Counted from the stretch's first letter, positions 1-7,689 are shown. The stretch is DNA of 59,138 nucleotides from Methylomonas methanica (GCF_001644035.1 NZ_LUUG01000048.1:1-59138); one strand, 5' to 3'. The notes: generated by a model not told the origin, from the letters alone. Program-made: numbers and translations.

Positions 1-79
1 CCCTTGACCGAATAAGCCGGTCTTTCTGCCAATATCAGCGCACAGTAAGCAAGCCTCTCCCATTAAGACATCTGAAGGC
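1..79. repeat. Direct repeat copy 1 (partner at 25916-25994)
   Basis: These bases match 25916-25994 in the same orientation with only a few substitutions by eye. Both copies start CCCTTGACCGAATAAGCCGG. The match begins at the first base of the window, so the true copy probably extends further left. No open frame is conserved between the copies. The following bases (79-107) form a hairpin with 9-bp arms CCTTGCTGT and ACAGCAAGG that copy 2 lacks. I see no gene in 108-298, which is AT-rich and lies downstream of the ImmA-like gene. Confidence 0.75.
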
Positions 80-298
80 CTTGCTGTTAGTGACAACGAC
101 AGCAAGGTGCGGGCCTCTTGGCCGATAGTGGATTTACACCATGTTTTATTCGTGTCATGGTCGGAAAGCGGCCACTCGTATGGTTAAGGAAATTAACAAC
201 ATTATTTGTAATAAGATTCTACCTATTGTTTACCAAGTAACTTATTTATAATAATGTTCTCCATTTTTGAACAGAATGATAGAGCAAAACTAGACCTT

Positions 299-1204
299 TC
301 ATTTTGACCAATTAAACCCTTGTGCTCTGTTTGACAAAACAGTGAATGTATCCTGAATCTCCTCTTCCTCGTGTTCAATTATTCGTTTCGCTGTTGGGAA
401 CTGTACCAAAAAAATGGCTAAATCAAAATTATCAGAAATAATTACGGATTCCTCTGCTTCCATTTCTGAATGCCAAATACCTTGCGAGACTCGATAACTT
501 TGATTTACTCGTTTTGTGTCAATATAATTTAATCGGTCAAGCGCAGATTGTGGCACTGGCGTACCTGGTTGCAAATACGCCCCCCTTTTTCTTGCAAGCT
601 TACTGGGATAAGACCAACAAATAAAATCATCACGAGCTACTACCAATAAAGCGGCTTTTTCCGTGAATTCAAGCCACTTTAGTGCAGTAGCGGTAAATGA
701 GGTTCCATAACGTTCAGCACAATGGCCTAACAAATCAAGAGTAACAGCCTGTCCTTGGATTTGTTCTTTAAAATCATTTATTGGCATCAATAAATAAGAC
801 GCAAACTTGTTCGCTTCCGATTCAAGTTGTTTCGATTCTGTACTTTCATAGTCCAGCATATCACCTTGACCGCACTGAAATTCTTCACGCAATTTTCGGT
901 GCAAAAGATAATGTCCAAACTCATGTCCAAGGGTAAAGTTGATTCGCCCCGGAACAGGGACAGTATCATCATAAGAAATACACCAATCACCTTTTTTTCG
1001 TTTAGATAGCATTCCATCAATACCAGTAATTCCGTGCGCTTTAATTATTCCTACAGGTTCATCTGGAAATCTCGTTTTAGTAACTTCTGGAGCAATTTGT
1101 TTTACATCAACAGGGAAATTTTGACCGCACACCATCCAAAGTTTGGATAACTCAATTCCCCAAGCTGAAGGTGTTTTTGGATTACTCATCATCGTCAATT
1201 GCAT
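299..1204 (-). CDS. ImmA/IrrE-family zinc metallopeptidase
   Basis: A 301-residue protein with the motif TLGHEFGHYLLHR at about residues 90-102. This is the HExxH zinc site of the ImmA/IrrE (COG2856) family, whose members cleave XRE-type repressors and so relieve repression in mobile elements. A downstream acidic stretch (SEANKFASYLLMP) supplies the expected third zinc-ligand region. The start ATG lies inside the 3' end of the upstream XRE gene (23-nt overlap), so the two are translationally coupled, as in ImmR/ImmA pairs. By family knowledge it should act in the cytoplasm on the XRE partner. The signal that triggers cleavage cannot be seen. The frame and motif are secure; that the partner is its substrate is inferred. 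Confidence 0.9.
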   Translation of the reverse strand: MQLTMMSNPKTPSAWGIELSKLWMVCGQNFPVDVKQIAPEVTKTRFPDEPVGIIKAHGITGIDGMLSKRKKGDWCISYDDTVPVPGRINFTLGHEFGHYLLHRKLREEFQCGQGDMLDYESTESKQLESEANKFASYLLMPINDFKEQIQGQAVTLDLLGHCAERYGTSFTATALKWLEFTEKAALLVVARDDFICWSYPSKLARKRGAYLQPGTPVPQSALDRLNYIDTKRVNQSYRVSQGIWHSEMEAEESVIISDNFDLAIFLVQFPTAKRIIEHEEEEIQDTFTVLSNRAQGFNWSK

Positions 1205-1505
1205 TTAGAAATTTTTCAAGTTGCGCTCTCTTAGTTGCGTCAAGCTGAGTAACACGGCGAAAAAACACTTGGTTTACATCTGATTCTGTCAACGTCTGCT
1301 TTTCATCATCCAAAAGAAATTCTACGGTAACTCCGAACACATCAGCAATTCTAGAGATTTTTTCGGCTGATGGCCTTACAACTGGACGGTTCTCCAACTC
1401 CCAAATGTAACTTTTACTTGAACCGGTTTTTTCAGCAAGCTCATCAAGCGTGAGCTTTAAACGCTTACGTTCCGCACGTATTTTTTCACCCAATATCGTG
1501 GCCAT
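1182..1505 (-). CDS. XRE-family repressor paired with ImmA-like peptidase
   Basis: A 107-residue protein. Residues about 5-65 form a helix-turn-helix of the Cro/C1 type (IRAERKRLKLTLDELAEKTG, then SKSYIWELE), followed by a short acidic tail. Proteins of this kind repress their own promoter and a divergent one. The gene is divergent from three small genes starting at 1644, and the 138-bp gap holds the dyad GTATA-GTGT-TATAC (1571-1584) as a candidate operator. With the overlapping ImmA-like gene it forms a repressor/anti-repressor pair. A toxin-antitoxin role is possible but no typical toxin domain is visible in the pair. Confidence 0.9.
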   Translation of the reverse strand: MATILGEKIRAERKRLKLTLDELAEKTGSSKSYIWELENRPVVRPSAEKISRIADVFGVTVEFLLDDEKQTLTESDVNQVFFRRVTQLDATKRAQLEKFLNAIDDDE

Positions 1506-1570
1506 AAGGGTAATTCCTCATAAAATAAGTTCAGAGTAGCAATATTTTTTGTACCTGGCAACAAAATACT

Positions 1571-1584
1571 GTATAGTGTTATAC
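1571..1584. promoter_or_regulatory. Candidate XRE operator dyad
   Basis: The dyad GTATA-N4-TATAC has perfect 5-bp arms and lies in the divergent region between the XRE gene and the gene at 1644. A related AT-rich stretch (CCTATATACC) follows directly. Position and symmetry suit a repressor operator that overlaps both divergent promoters. Binding is inferred. Confidence 0.4.
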
Positions 1585-1643
1585 GAAATACCTATATACC
1601 GAACTTTTTACCGTAACCGCTCATTTTATTAAGGGCAATCAAC

Positions 1644-1952
1644 ATGACATTTGAAATTAAAGGGTTAAAAGAGCTTCAAAATAAGCTTAAGGCAATTGAT
1701 GGTCAGCAAAGTGTTCCTCTTACGGAAATGCTTACACCGTCTTTCATGGCTTCCTGTTCAAGCTTCACTTCTGTAGAAGAGCTTTTTGAGGCAAGCGGGT
1801 TCGAAGTCAACAACGATGAAGCCTTTAAGGCTATTCCTGATATTGAGTGGGATCTATTTATCGGCAACAACACCAGTTACCTTAATTGGTCTGAAATGCT
1901 TAAAGCTGCTGGTACTAAATGGACTATAGACAAACTAGGGCTATCGTCTTAA
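1644..1952 (+). CDS. Small hypothetical protein in XRE/ImmA-controlled cluster
   Basis: A 102-residue acidic protein beginning MTFEIKGLKELQNKLKAID, a charged amphipathic N-terminal helix followed by residues rich in S, F and D. No signal peptide or membrane segment is seen. An AAGGG ribosome site stands about 8 nt before the ATG. It is the first of three same-direction small genes divergent from the XRE/ImmA pair, so it is probably under that repressor. I do not recognise its function. It could be phage-derived or a stress-induced small protein. Confidence 0.7.
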   Translation: MTFEIKGLKELQNKLKAIDGQQSVPLTEMLTPSFMASCSSFTSVEELFEASGFEVNNDEAFKAIPDIEWDLFIGNNTSYLNWSEMLKAAGTKWTIDKLGLSS

Positions 1953-1975
1953 CTGATATTTAATAGGAAACGAAA

Positions 1976-2200
1976 ATGACTAAAAAAAATCAACATGTTG
2001 TTCCACACGGCGATGATTGGGCAGTAAAAGGTGCAGGAAATAGCAAGGCAACATCGATACATTCGACTCAAGCCGAAGCTATTAATCGTGGCAAAGAAAT
2101 TGCTCAAAATCAAAAGTCTGAGCTTTTAATTCATGGGCAAAACGGTCGCATCCGCGAAAAAAACTCTTACGGAAATGATCCATATCCTCCAAAAGGCTAA
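1976..2200 (+). CDS. DUF2188 domain protein
   Basis: A 74-residue protein with the DUF2188 pattern: an N-terminal QHVVPHGDDWAVKGAGNSKA strand pair, then TQAEAINRGKEIAQNQ and a strand that reads LLIHGQNGRIREKNSYG. The family is common and uncharacterised, often near phage or plasmid genes. Its ATG is preceded by AGGAAA and lies 23 nt after the previous stop, so it is co-transcribed with the gene at 1644. Confidence 0.85.
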   Translation: MTKKNQHVVPHGDDWAVKGAGNSKATSIHSTQAEAINRGKEIAQNQKSELLIHGQNGRIREKNSYGNDPYPPKG

Positions 2201-2257
2201 TTGTTTAGCTTCTGATAGCAGACGATCTAATTAATTTCATTACGAAAAGGAAATACT

Positions 2258-2497
2258 ATGGCACTTTACAAAAATGGAAATCTCCTTCAACACTCACAAC
2301 ACGCTAACTTTGACAAAACATACTCACCAGGTGCGTCAACACCAGACCCAGGAATTTACAAATGCGTAACTTGTGGTGATGAAATTGGCATCGCAAAAGG
2401 ACATACGCTGCCACCTCAAAATCATCATCAACACAAACCAGGCCTTGGAAGTATAAAATGGCAACTAATAGTATGCTCTGTTAGTGCTGCTAATTAG
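2258..2497 (+). CDS. Small CxxC/His-rich protein, possibly metal-binding
   Basis: A 79-residue protein. The centre reads PDPGIYKCVTCGDEI followed by a histidine-rich stretch with HTLPPQNHHQHK. The single CxxC knuckle plus clustered histidines suggests a small zinc-ribbon-like fold; the 'G..PDPGIY' opening resembles YjzC-like small proteins. A strong AAAAGGAAA ribosome site precedes the ATG. It is third in the small-gene cluster downstream of the XRE operator. Function unknown. Confidence 0.7.
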   Translation: MALYKNGNLLQHSQHANFDKTYSPGASTPDPGIYKCVTCGDEIGIAKGHTLPPQNHHQHKPGLGSIKWQLIVCSVSAAN

Positions 2498-2577
2498 ATA
2501 TTTTGTGTCGAACTATCTAATCGACAACCGTCCTGTTCGCTATTTTCTATGAAACTGCGTTCTATTTTTCTACTGCC

Positions 2578-2629
2578 ATTTGCAACATGCAAGACCTTGA
2601 TTTTATGATGTCGGCAGCATGTTGCAAAT
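2578..2629. repeat. 13-bp perfect inverted repeat with third half-site nearby
   Basis: Arms ATTTGCAACATGC (2578-2590) and GCATGTTGCAAAT (2617-2629) are perfect, with a 26-nt spacer. A further TGCAACAT follows at about 2640. The dyad lies in the 240-bp gap (2498-2737) between converging transcription units. It lacks a T-run directly after the arm, so it may be a protein site instead of a plain terminator. The rest of the gap shows no credible gene. Confidence 0.6.
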
Positions 2630-2737
2630 CTTACCCTTTGTGCAACATTTTTTGTTAACTTCTGTCGATGGCCGCCAATCAATGACTACTTACCCAACGT
2701 TTCATTGCTTGCCTAGCGAGTAGGAAATTCTTTAGGT

Positions 2738-2980
2738 TCATGTTGAACTCCCTTGACGATCTGAATAAACGCTTACGGGTACCTTTAAGCGGTACCATTT
2801 AAGCACTGTAGATACAAACGGCTGTGAATCCGGATACCGTTTGTTGTATTTCTCAACACTCGTAATAAGCCTGTCCTCCCCTATCTCATTCACTAGCCAT
2901 AATAGGCTTCGAGCGTCCTTGTCATTCTCAACAAGAACGCCATAGGTATTGTCTGGAAGATCAAGGACAAGCATTGTCAT
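2738..2980 (-). CDS. Hypothetical protein translationally coupled to the relaxase
   Basis: An 80-residue protein beginning MTMLVLDLPDNTYGVLVEND with alternating charged and hydrophobic residues and no signal peptide. Its ATG overlaps the relaxase stop (ATGA arrangement), which strongly supports translation as part of the mobilisation operon. No recognisable domain. It could be a small accessory factor of DNA processing; this is position-based only. Confidence 0.65.
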   Translation of the reverse strand: MTMLVLDLPDNTYGVLVENDKDARSLLWLVNEIGEDRLITSVEKYNKRYPDSQPFVSTVLKWYRLKVPVSVYSDRQGSST

Positions 2981-4062
2981 CGCGTCCTTTCATCCCTTGG
3001 TTCCGCCCTACCCTGCTCAACCTCATTTGTTTTTACCGCCTTTTTACGCGCTTCAGTCGCCCGCAAATCATCAACAAGCTGCTGATGTTTAGTAACAACG
3101 GGCGGCATCTGCTTTACAAAATCAACGATCTGCAACGCCAATGCCTTATCTTCGGTATCACCCTTACTAAGCGTTCTGGCGATCTGCCCATAAACCTTTT
3201 CCACGCCCTTCCTTGCTGCGCTGAAATTGTCTTGAATTGGGTTGTTACGCCTTTTATCCGTTTTTACCTCTTGTTCGGCGGCTTGTTTTCGCGCCTTGGT
3301 AATTAGTGAAGGCGAATCACGTTTGCCTTGCTCAAATTCTAAGTCGATATTGTGTACAGCTTGTTTCTCGGCCTTCTTAATTACCCCTCGCGCCCGGCGT
3401 GGTGTTGCATTGGCCTCTATCCCTCTCTCTCTTAACTGTTCGGCGAACCGTACCCGCCACAACTGTAAATCGGCCTTCCTTGGATTCAAGCGAATACCAT
3501 CATGGGCCACCGCTTTAACGATCAAGTGAACATGTGGATGTCTTTCATCCTCATGTGATGCAAAAACATATTGATGATTGCGAAATTGCGCGGCAGCAAA
3601 TGCGCGGGCGGAATCCTTAACTGATTCTCTATCGGTACCTGGCGGCATAGACAGAATGATATTGAAGGCTTCTTTACGCTTTTGACCTTCTTCGGGTATG
3701 CCGATACGCCCCCTTGCCCACGCGTCACGGACATCCTTTACACCATCAAGGCCTTGATGTAGATCGCCGTTCTCATCTTCGATTTCTATCTCTCCATCTC
3801 GCGAAATGTATTCAATACTCGCCTCGATGTGCTTCATGTTCTTGCCGCCGCCGGTAATTTTTACCATAACCTCCGGCACTCGTTTAGTGGTCCGCGCGAG
3901 CTTTTCACGCGTCGCGGGCCCACTCGGTTTTTCGGGCTTTGAATCCGCGTTCTTGCCGCTCCGGATGTTTTTACCCTTACGCCCATTAACAGGCGAATAA
4001 TCTACCCGTTCGCCCCAATCCTTAAAGATTCCGTCACTGTTTATAGTCATTCGACGTTCCAC
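2977..4062 (-). CDS. MOBP/VirD2-type relaxase
   Basis: A 361-residue relaxase that nicks oriT and stays covalently bound to the transferred strand. A conserved tyrosine lies in SIEYISRDG (about residue 84), the usual motif I position in this family. The metal-binding histidine triad is in HEDERHPHVHLIVKA (about residues 168-182). The C-terminal 120 residues are basic and helical. It is shorter than TraI/MobA proteins that carry primase or LPD domains; a separate LPD7/KfrB protein is encoded at 42.5 kb. It is downstream of mobC with a 16-nt overlap and upstream of a small coupled gene, and the candidate oriT lies just beyond mobC. Confidence 0.93.
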   Translation of the reverse strand: MERRMTINSDGIFKDWGERVDYSPVNGRKGKNIRSGKNADSKPEKPSGPATREKLARTTKRVPEVMVKITGGGKNMKHIEASIEYISRDGEIEIEDENGDLHQGLDGVKDVRDAWARGRIGIPEEGQKRKEAFNIILSMPPGTDRESVKDSARAFAAAQFRNHQYVFASHEDERHPHVHLIVKAVAHDGIRLNPRKADLQLWRVRFAEQLRERGIEANATPRRARGVIKKAEKQAVHNIDLEFEQGKRDSPSLITKARKQAAEQEVKTDKRRNNPIQDNFSAARKGVEKVYGQIARTLSKGDTEDKALALQIVDFVKQMPPVVTKHQQLVDDLRATEARKKAVKTNEVEQGRAEPRDERTR

Positions 4063-4589
4063 CTTTCAAGGCTTGCACGAATGGCAGAACTAACGACATC
4101 GATATGTTTGTCGATACGTGTTCGAAGCTGTTCTATCGTTTCCACGGTAACGGGTTCAAGCCGCCCTTCGTTTAATCGCTTGGCGACTTGGTTTAAGTTA
4201 CGACCAATCGACAATAATTGATAATTTGATTCACCCAGCGCTTCAACTTCCTTCATGCCGAACTGCGGTTCATGCGTGAGGCCTGCACGAATGGCGTCAA
4301 CTATCCATCTACGTTGAGAACAGCGTTCAAGGTTCGCCCGTTCTTGAACGGCCACCTTCTCAGACTTAGTTAGCAATATTTCAAATCTTACCTTGGGTTC
4401 GCCTTCTGGTGATTCCCTGGTTTGTCGATAGGGTTTAGGCGTCGGAAGTTTTTTTGCTTTTTCTAGCTGCTGCTCAATCGCTTCCTTCAAGGCTGCGCCT
4501 GGCTTCTTACCCAAAGACTCACAGTAGTCACTCCAAGGCTTCTTTAATGAACCAAGGTATACGTTCAAATATGGGTTCTCTTTCTCCAT
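4047..4589 (-). CDS. mobC: MobC-type mobilisation accessory protein
   Basis: A 180-residue protein. The C-terminal half (RCSQRRWIVDAIRAGL, then LLSIGRNLNQVAKRLNEG) has the ribbon-helix-helix plus the 'GrNLNQvAkrlN' signature of bacterial MobC/relaxosome proteins, which melt oriT and help the relaxase nick. The open frame extends upstream to 4679, but the ATG at 4589 has a GGAAG ribosome site about 8 nt before it and the extra N-terminal residues look non-coding and would overlap oriT. It overlaps the relaxase start. Confidence 0.88.
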   Translation of the reverse strand: MEKENPYLNVYLGSLKKPWSDYCESLGKKPGAALKEAIEQQLEKAKKLPTPKPYRQTRESPEGEPKVRFEILLTKSEKVAVQERANLERCSQRRWIVDAIRAGLTHEPQFGMKEVEALGESNYQLLSIGRNLNQVAKRLNEGRLEPVTVETIEQLRTRIDKHIDVVSSAIRASLERWNVE

Positions 4590-4633
4590 AACAAGCTTCC
4601 AATGGCAATAACAGTAAGTGTGGAGTGAAAAAA

Positions 4634-4677
4634 GCGCGAAGTACGCGCGTATTATACCGGCGTTTAGCCTATCCTGC
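4634..4677 (+). other. oriT: Candidate oriT with IncP/Ti-like nick core
   Basis: The bases TATCCTGC (4670-4677) match the nick-region core known for IncP-type and Ti-plasmid MOBP relaxases, with the expected nick after the G at 4676 on the plus strand. A short inverted repeat GCGCG-N5-CGCGC (4634-4648) stands 28 bp upstream, as relaxosome binding repeats usually do. The site is immediately upstream of mobC and relaxase genes. Sequence match and position are seen; nicking is inferred. Confidence 0.7.
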
Positions 4678-4700
4678 AATAATCCACACCATTACAATAA

Positions 4701-4716
4701 GTTCGTCATGACGAAC
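4701..4716. promoter_or_regulatory. Perfect 16-bp palindrome, copy 1 (candidate parS/KorB site)
   Basis: GTTCGTCATGACGAAC is a perfect 16-bp palindrome located between oriT and the terminator of the korA-korB operon. An identical copy is inside the korB gene at 5567-5582. Two identical long palindromes within 870 bp next to parA/parB-type genes suggest a centromere or KorB operator. No other copy was seen in the window. Confidence 0.6.
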
Positions 4717-4726
4717 GAAATCAGCC

Positions 4727-4748
4727 AAAAAAACCGCCTTTAGGCGGT
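4727..4748 (-). terminator. Rho-independent terminator of the korA-incC-korB operon
   Basis: Read on the minus strand, ACCGCC-TAAA-GGCGGT is followed directly by seven T. It lies about 20 bp after the DUF192 gene stop, so it ends the operon that begins with the korA-like gene. Confidence 0.85.
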
Positions 4749-4767
4749 CGCCTCCAACGGTTCCCTT

Positions 4768-5220
4768 TCACCCAGAAACCTTACACTCTCGCCGTATAAG
4801 TTTAGAACCGACAACAAGGCCAACTCTTTCAAATTGGCCGAAGGACAATTCAATTGCATCTGATGCCGGCAGCATAGATAAATAAAACTTATCACTGGCG
4901 GCTTCCATGTGCTCAATCGAAAACAAGGTACCATCATCAGACAAGAATCCAACCGACAAGGGAAATCGTACACCACGCATAGTAAAAGCCCGTGGTTCAG
5001 AATCAGCCCAAGTAAATAACATCCCATAGCCCACAAATTCACGGCCAGACAAACCCTTACTCCGTCGCTCAACGGTAGAGGCTACCGGTATAGACTCAAT
5101 AGAAATGCCACCTGAGAAAAAAAGATCACAGGTACCAGAAACGGCCGTGTGTGCTCCCCCACACACACCAACGAACGGCAAAAGTAAAAAAACTATAGCC
5201 GTTAGTTGCCACCTTTTCAT
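4768..5220 (-). CDS. DUF192 domain protein, exported
   Basis: A 150-residue protein with a signal peptide (basic start MKRWQ, hydrophobic core to about residue 22). The body follows the DUF192 layout: a segment with RSKGLSGREFVGYGMLFTW, then FTMRGVRFPLSVGFLSDDGT. The family is a small periplasmic beta fold of unknown function. Its ATG overlaps the korB stop (ATGA), so it is co-translated with the partition operon, an unusual partner. It is followed by the operon terminator. Confidence 0.85.
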   Translation of the reverse strand: MKRWQLTAIVFLLLPFVGVCGGAHTAVSGTCDLFFSGGISIESIPVASTVERRSKGLSGREFVGYGMLFTWADSEPRAFTMRGVRFPLSVGFLSDDGTLFSIEHMEAASDKFYLSMLPASDAIELSFGQFERVGLVVGSKLIRRECKVSG

Positions 5221-6332
5221 TTGTCAGTATCCGTGAGCAGATTTATCTTGCATTGGGCGGCGTCTACTTCAGCATCACCGCCGCCGTCTTCATATCGGAT
5301 ATGCAATAAACCCGGTGTAGATGGCCGCTTATTTAAAATCACCGCCGCGGAACGGCCGTCATACTCAACAAGCAATAACGGCTTGTTCATCCGTTGCGGA
5401 TCGGAAATCGCTCTTCCTTTCGGCCAGCTAGTAAGCTCCCCATGATCGTTGCCGCCCTGGTCGTCGTCATTATCGGTTTCGACCTTTTTGGACTTTCCCG
5501 GCTTAGCGTCGCCGTCGCCTTTGATAATTAAGCCACCCGGCTGTTCAGTGCCACCTGACGAAGAAAGTTCGTCATGACGAACTTTTTCGGCATTAACACC
5601 TGTCAAGACAACCCCTTCACTTTTTCCGCCTTCTTCACCGGACGGCTGACTAATAGGACTAACGAACTTTTTCTTACCACTTAATTCGGCGGCCAATTCA
5701 GAAACAGAACGTCGGGTAATATCCGCCCCGTCTGCACACCATTTATCGACCTGCTCAGGGTATTTATCGTGTAGTGTCCGTAAATCATAAAGCGTTCGGG
5801 CGGACATGCATTTACCAGCATTATAAATTTCTTCAACACAAGCGGGCGGATCGATTAACGCAAGATGCTCAGCAATGTACGATTTAGTTTTCGAAAGTTC
5901 TTTCGCAATAACAACCTGCTTTTCTCCCTTGTCTATCATCTTTTTCAAAAAAAGAGCAAGTTCCATAGGGGTCAAGTTTTCGCGCTGTATATTTTCAATT
6001 ACCTGGTCGTAATCATCATGTAAAGCATCGACGAAAGCGGGAATAGTATCTTTCCCGGCAGCAACAGAACCACGATAACGGCGAGCACCATAGTTAAGAA
6101 TCCATTTACCCGGTTGGTGTGGGTGAGGTCGGACAGACACAGGCGTCTTAACGCCTTTTTTCTTAATGCTCTCCGTCATTTGTTTCATGGATTCTTCGGA
6201 AAACTCGATACGCGGTTGATCGGGGTCTTCCTCAATATCCGCCAACGGAATATCTAAGGGTTTACCAGTATGTGCCACATGTTGGGGCTTCACCTCTGGT
6301 TTGTCTTCTAATGCAGATAGATCAAGGGCCAT
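5217..6332 (-). CDS. korB: KorB/ParB-family partition and repressor protein
   Basis: A 371-residue protein. Residues about 25-130 form the ParB N-terminal domain with the CTPase-type segments NYGARRYRG and ENIQRENLTPMELA. Residues about 135-200 carry the helix-turn-helix (AKELSKTKSYIAEHLALID). A low-complexity acidic linker follows, and the last 60 residues (LLVEYDGRSAAVIL onward) resemble the SH3-like KorB C-terminal dimer domain. In IncP plasmids KorB both represses backbone operons and partitions DNA with IncC. It starts one base after the ParA gene ends and contains one copy of the 16-bp palindrome in its own coding sequence. Confidence 0.9.
   Translation of the reverse strand: MALDLSALEDKPEVKPQHVAHTGKPLDIPLADIEEDPDQPRIEFSEESMKQMTESIKKKGVKTPVSVRPHPHQPGKWILNYGARRYRGSVAAGKDTIPAFVDALHDDYDQVIENIQRENLTPMELALFLKKMIDKGEKQVVIAKELSKTKSYIAEHLALIDPPACVEEIYNAGKCMSARTLYDLRTLHDKYPEQVDKWCADGADITRRSVSELAAELSGKKKFVSPISQPSGEEGGKSEGVVLTGVNAEKVRHDELSSSGGTEQPGGLIIKGDGDAKPGKSKKVETDNDDDQGGNDHGELTSWPKGRAISDPQRMNKPLLLVEYDGRSAAVILNKRPSTPGLLHIRYEDGGGDAEVDAAQCKINLLTDTDK
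5567..5582. promoter_or_regulatory. Perfect 16-bp palindrome, copy 2, inside korB
   Basis: GTTCGTCATGACGAAC is identical to 4701-4716. In the korB reading frame it encodes VRHDEL within the variable linker, where sequence is free to carry a DNA site. ParB-binding sites are often found close to or within par genes. Confidence 0.6.
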
Positions 6333-7129
6333 TATATAACTCCCATAGTAGTTGCGATTTGTTCGAAAACCGGCCTGATTTGCGCCCAGGCATCACGGCC
6401 AGAAGTTTTCCCAAGCTTCCAAATTGGCAAGCCAACGGCTTGCGATTCAGGTATAGCGGTTGATTTCTTGATTGCCGCGAAACCTGTCGCCATTGGAATT
6501 AGCAGCTTCGCGAAGTGGGTAGATAAATCGCGAAAGTTATCCCGTTGGAAAGGTGTTGGTTCAACAAGATTCGGTAAAATACCAATTAGCTGAAGGGTAG
6601 GGTTCAAGGTGGCCTGAATCTTCCGAATGCCTATATTGTCATGATTGAGAAGATCGCCGATACCGTCGATAGCTTCCTGATTCAACTGCAAAGGAGACAG
6701 AACATAGTTACTCACGACTAGCGCCGCAAGCTGGCGAATGTCTGGATTAGGATTTGTATCTATGATGCAAACGTCGAACTGTCCATCAACAGTTTTTAGA
6801 AACGATTGCAAGTTAGTGGCAAAGCCGTTGTGTTTGTCGGCTTGCTTTTCCATGCGAAGCAGTTCGGCGTTATCAGCCGAAATCAAGACAAATTCAGCGT
6901 TTTCTACTTCGCTGCCGTCGATCCTTGTTGATAATAGGCGGCTTGCCGTTAGTTGCGAAACAGCGGCGATTGCCCCGGTGCGAATTGCTTTCGACGTATT
7001 TCGTTGATGGTCAAGATCAATGACCAAAACACGTTTTTTCATAACGAGGTTAAAAAAATAGGCCAATTGAACAACAACGGCGGATTTGCCAACACCGCCT
7101 TTTTGATTTGCTAACACAAGCGTTTTCAT
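6332..7129 (-). CDS. incC: ParA-family ATPase (IncC-like)
   Basis: A 265-residue Walker-type ParA ATPase with the deviant Walker A motif QKGGVGKSAV at residues 9-18, Walker A' DLDHQRN near residue 40 and Walker B CIIDTNPN near residue 123. It lacks an N-terminal DNA-binding extension, so it resembles the short form of IncC. It would bind DNA non-specifically and move KorB-bound plasmid copies. It sits between the korA-like gene (2-nt gap) and korB (1-nt overlap). Confidence 0.92.
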   Translation of the reverse strand: MKTLVLANQKGGVGKSAVVVQLAYFFNLVMKKRVLVIDLDHQRNTSKAIRTGAIAAVSQLTASRLLSTRIDGSEVENAEFVLISADNAELLRMEKQADKHNGFATNLQSFLKTVDGQFDVCIIDTNPNPDIRQLAALVVSNYVLSPLQLNQEAIDGIGDLLNHDNIGIRKIQATLNPTLQLIGILPNLVEPTPFQRDNFRDLSTHFAKLLIPMATGFAAIKKSTAIPESQAVGLPIWKLGKTSGRDAWAQIRPVFEQIATTMGVI

Positions 7130-7131
7130 GC

Positions 7132-7521
7132 TCAGTTCCCCTTTAAAAAATTTCGAATGGTGGTGGCCGATGCAGTGACATTATTTTCAGCAAGAAAAGT
7201 AATGATTTGCTCAACCGTGTAACCCTTTTCGTGTAGCGTCTGTATTTCAGGTTTAAACGACTCAAGTTCTATTTTCGGAAGTTTCGGTTTTTCACGATCC
7301 ATAAACGACTGAAGGCGCACCTTGTCAGCTTTTTCAACAAACCGTGTTCGAATAACGTTAGCTTGTTGGGGTGACATATCATGTTTTGCAGCAGCTTCCG
7401 AAAGAGGAACGCCATCAATAATTAACGCTTTTGCGACGCCTAATGAACGATCAGACCAACGCCGCAATTGAAGCGAAACACGTTCAAATAGGTCGTTATC
7501 AATTTCTGGTGTAATAGACAT
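7132..7521 (-). CDS. korA: KorA/TrfB-like transcriptional repressor
   Basis: A 129-residue DNA-binding protein. The segment LGVAKALIIDGVPLSEAAAK followed by HDMSPQQANVIRTRF matches the TrfB/KorA helix-turn-helix layout. The open frame extends to 7557, but the ATG at 7521 has an AGAGA element about 7 nt upstream; an ATG at 7548 is an alternative. The first position of a korA-incC-korB operon supports the call. The C-terminal 50 residues, with a second helix pair, are longer than in IncP KorA. It probably represses its own promoter. Confidence 0.75.
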   Translation of the reverse strand: MSITPEIDNDLFERVSLQLRRWSDRSLGVAKALIIDGVPLSEAAAKHDMSPQQANVIRTRFVEKADKVRLQSFMDREKPKLPKIELESFKPEIQTLHEKGYTVEQIITFLAENNVTASATTIRNFLKGN

Positions 7522-7573
7522 GGCGAAATCTCTATTGAAATCCACCATTGGTATCAAAAAACGCGTGATCTAT

Positions 7574-7583
7574 CCAATATTGG
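7574..7583. promoter_or_regulatory. Candidate operator palindrome upstream of korA
   Basis: CCAATATTGG is a perfect 10-bp palindrome about 50 bp before the korA start, inside an otherwise gene-free AT-rich leader (7558-7700). Position suits autorepression by the KorA-like or KorB protein. Not confirmed by further copies in this region. Confidence 0.35.
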
Positions 7584-7689
7584 GATACTGGCGTAATGAC
7601 GTTACTAGGCATATCTACTCTCCTTATTTTGAATTCACAGACGAGCTAAATCAGTGCGAAATGGGTGCAATGACCACAGATAAAGTATA

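Noticed and set aside
4740-5072. 110-residue minus ORF overlapping the DUF192 gene
   Set aside because: It is another frame of the DUF192 gene, with no domain of its own.
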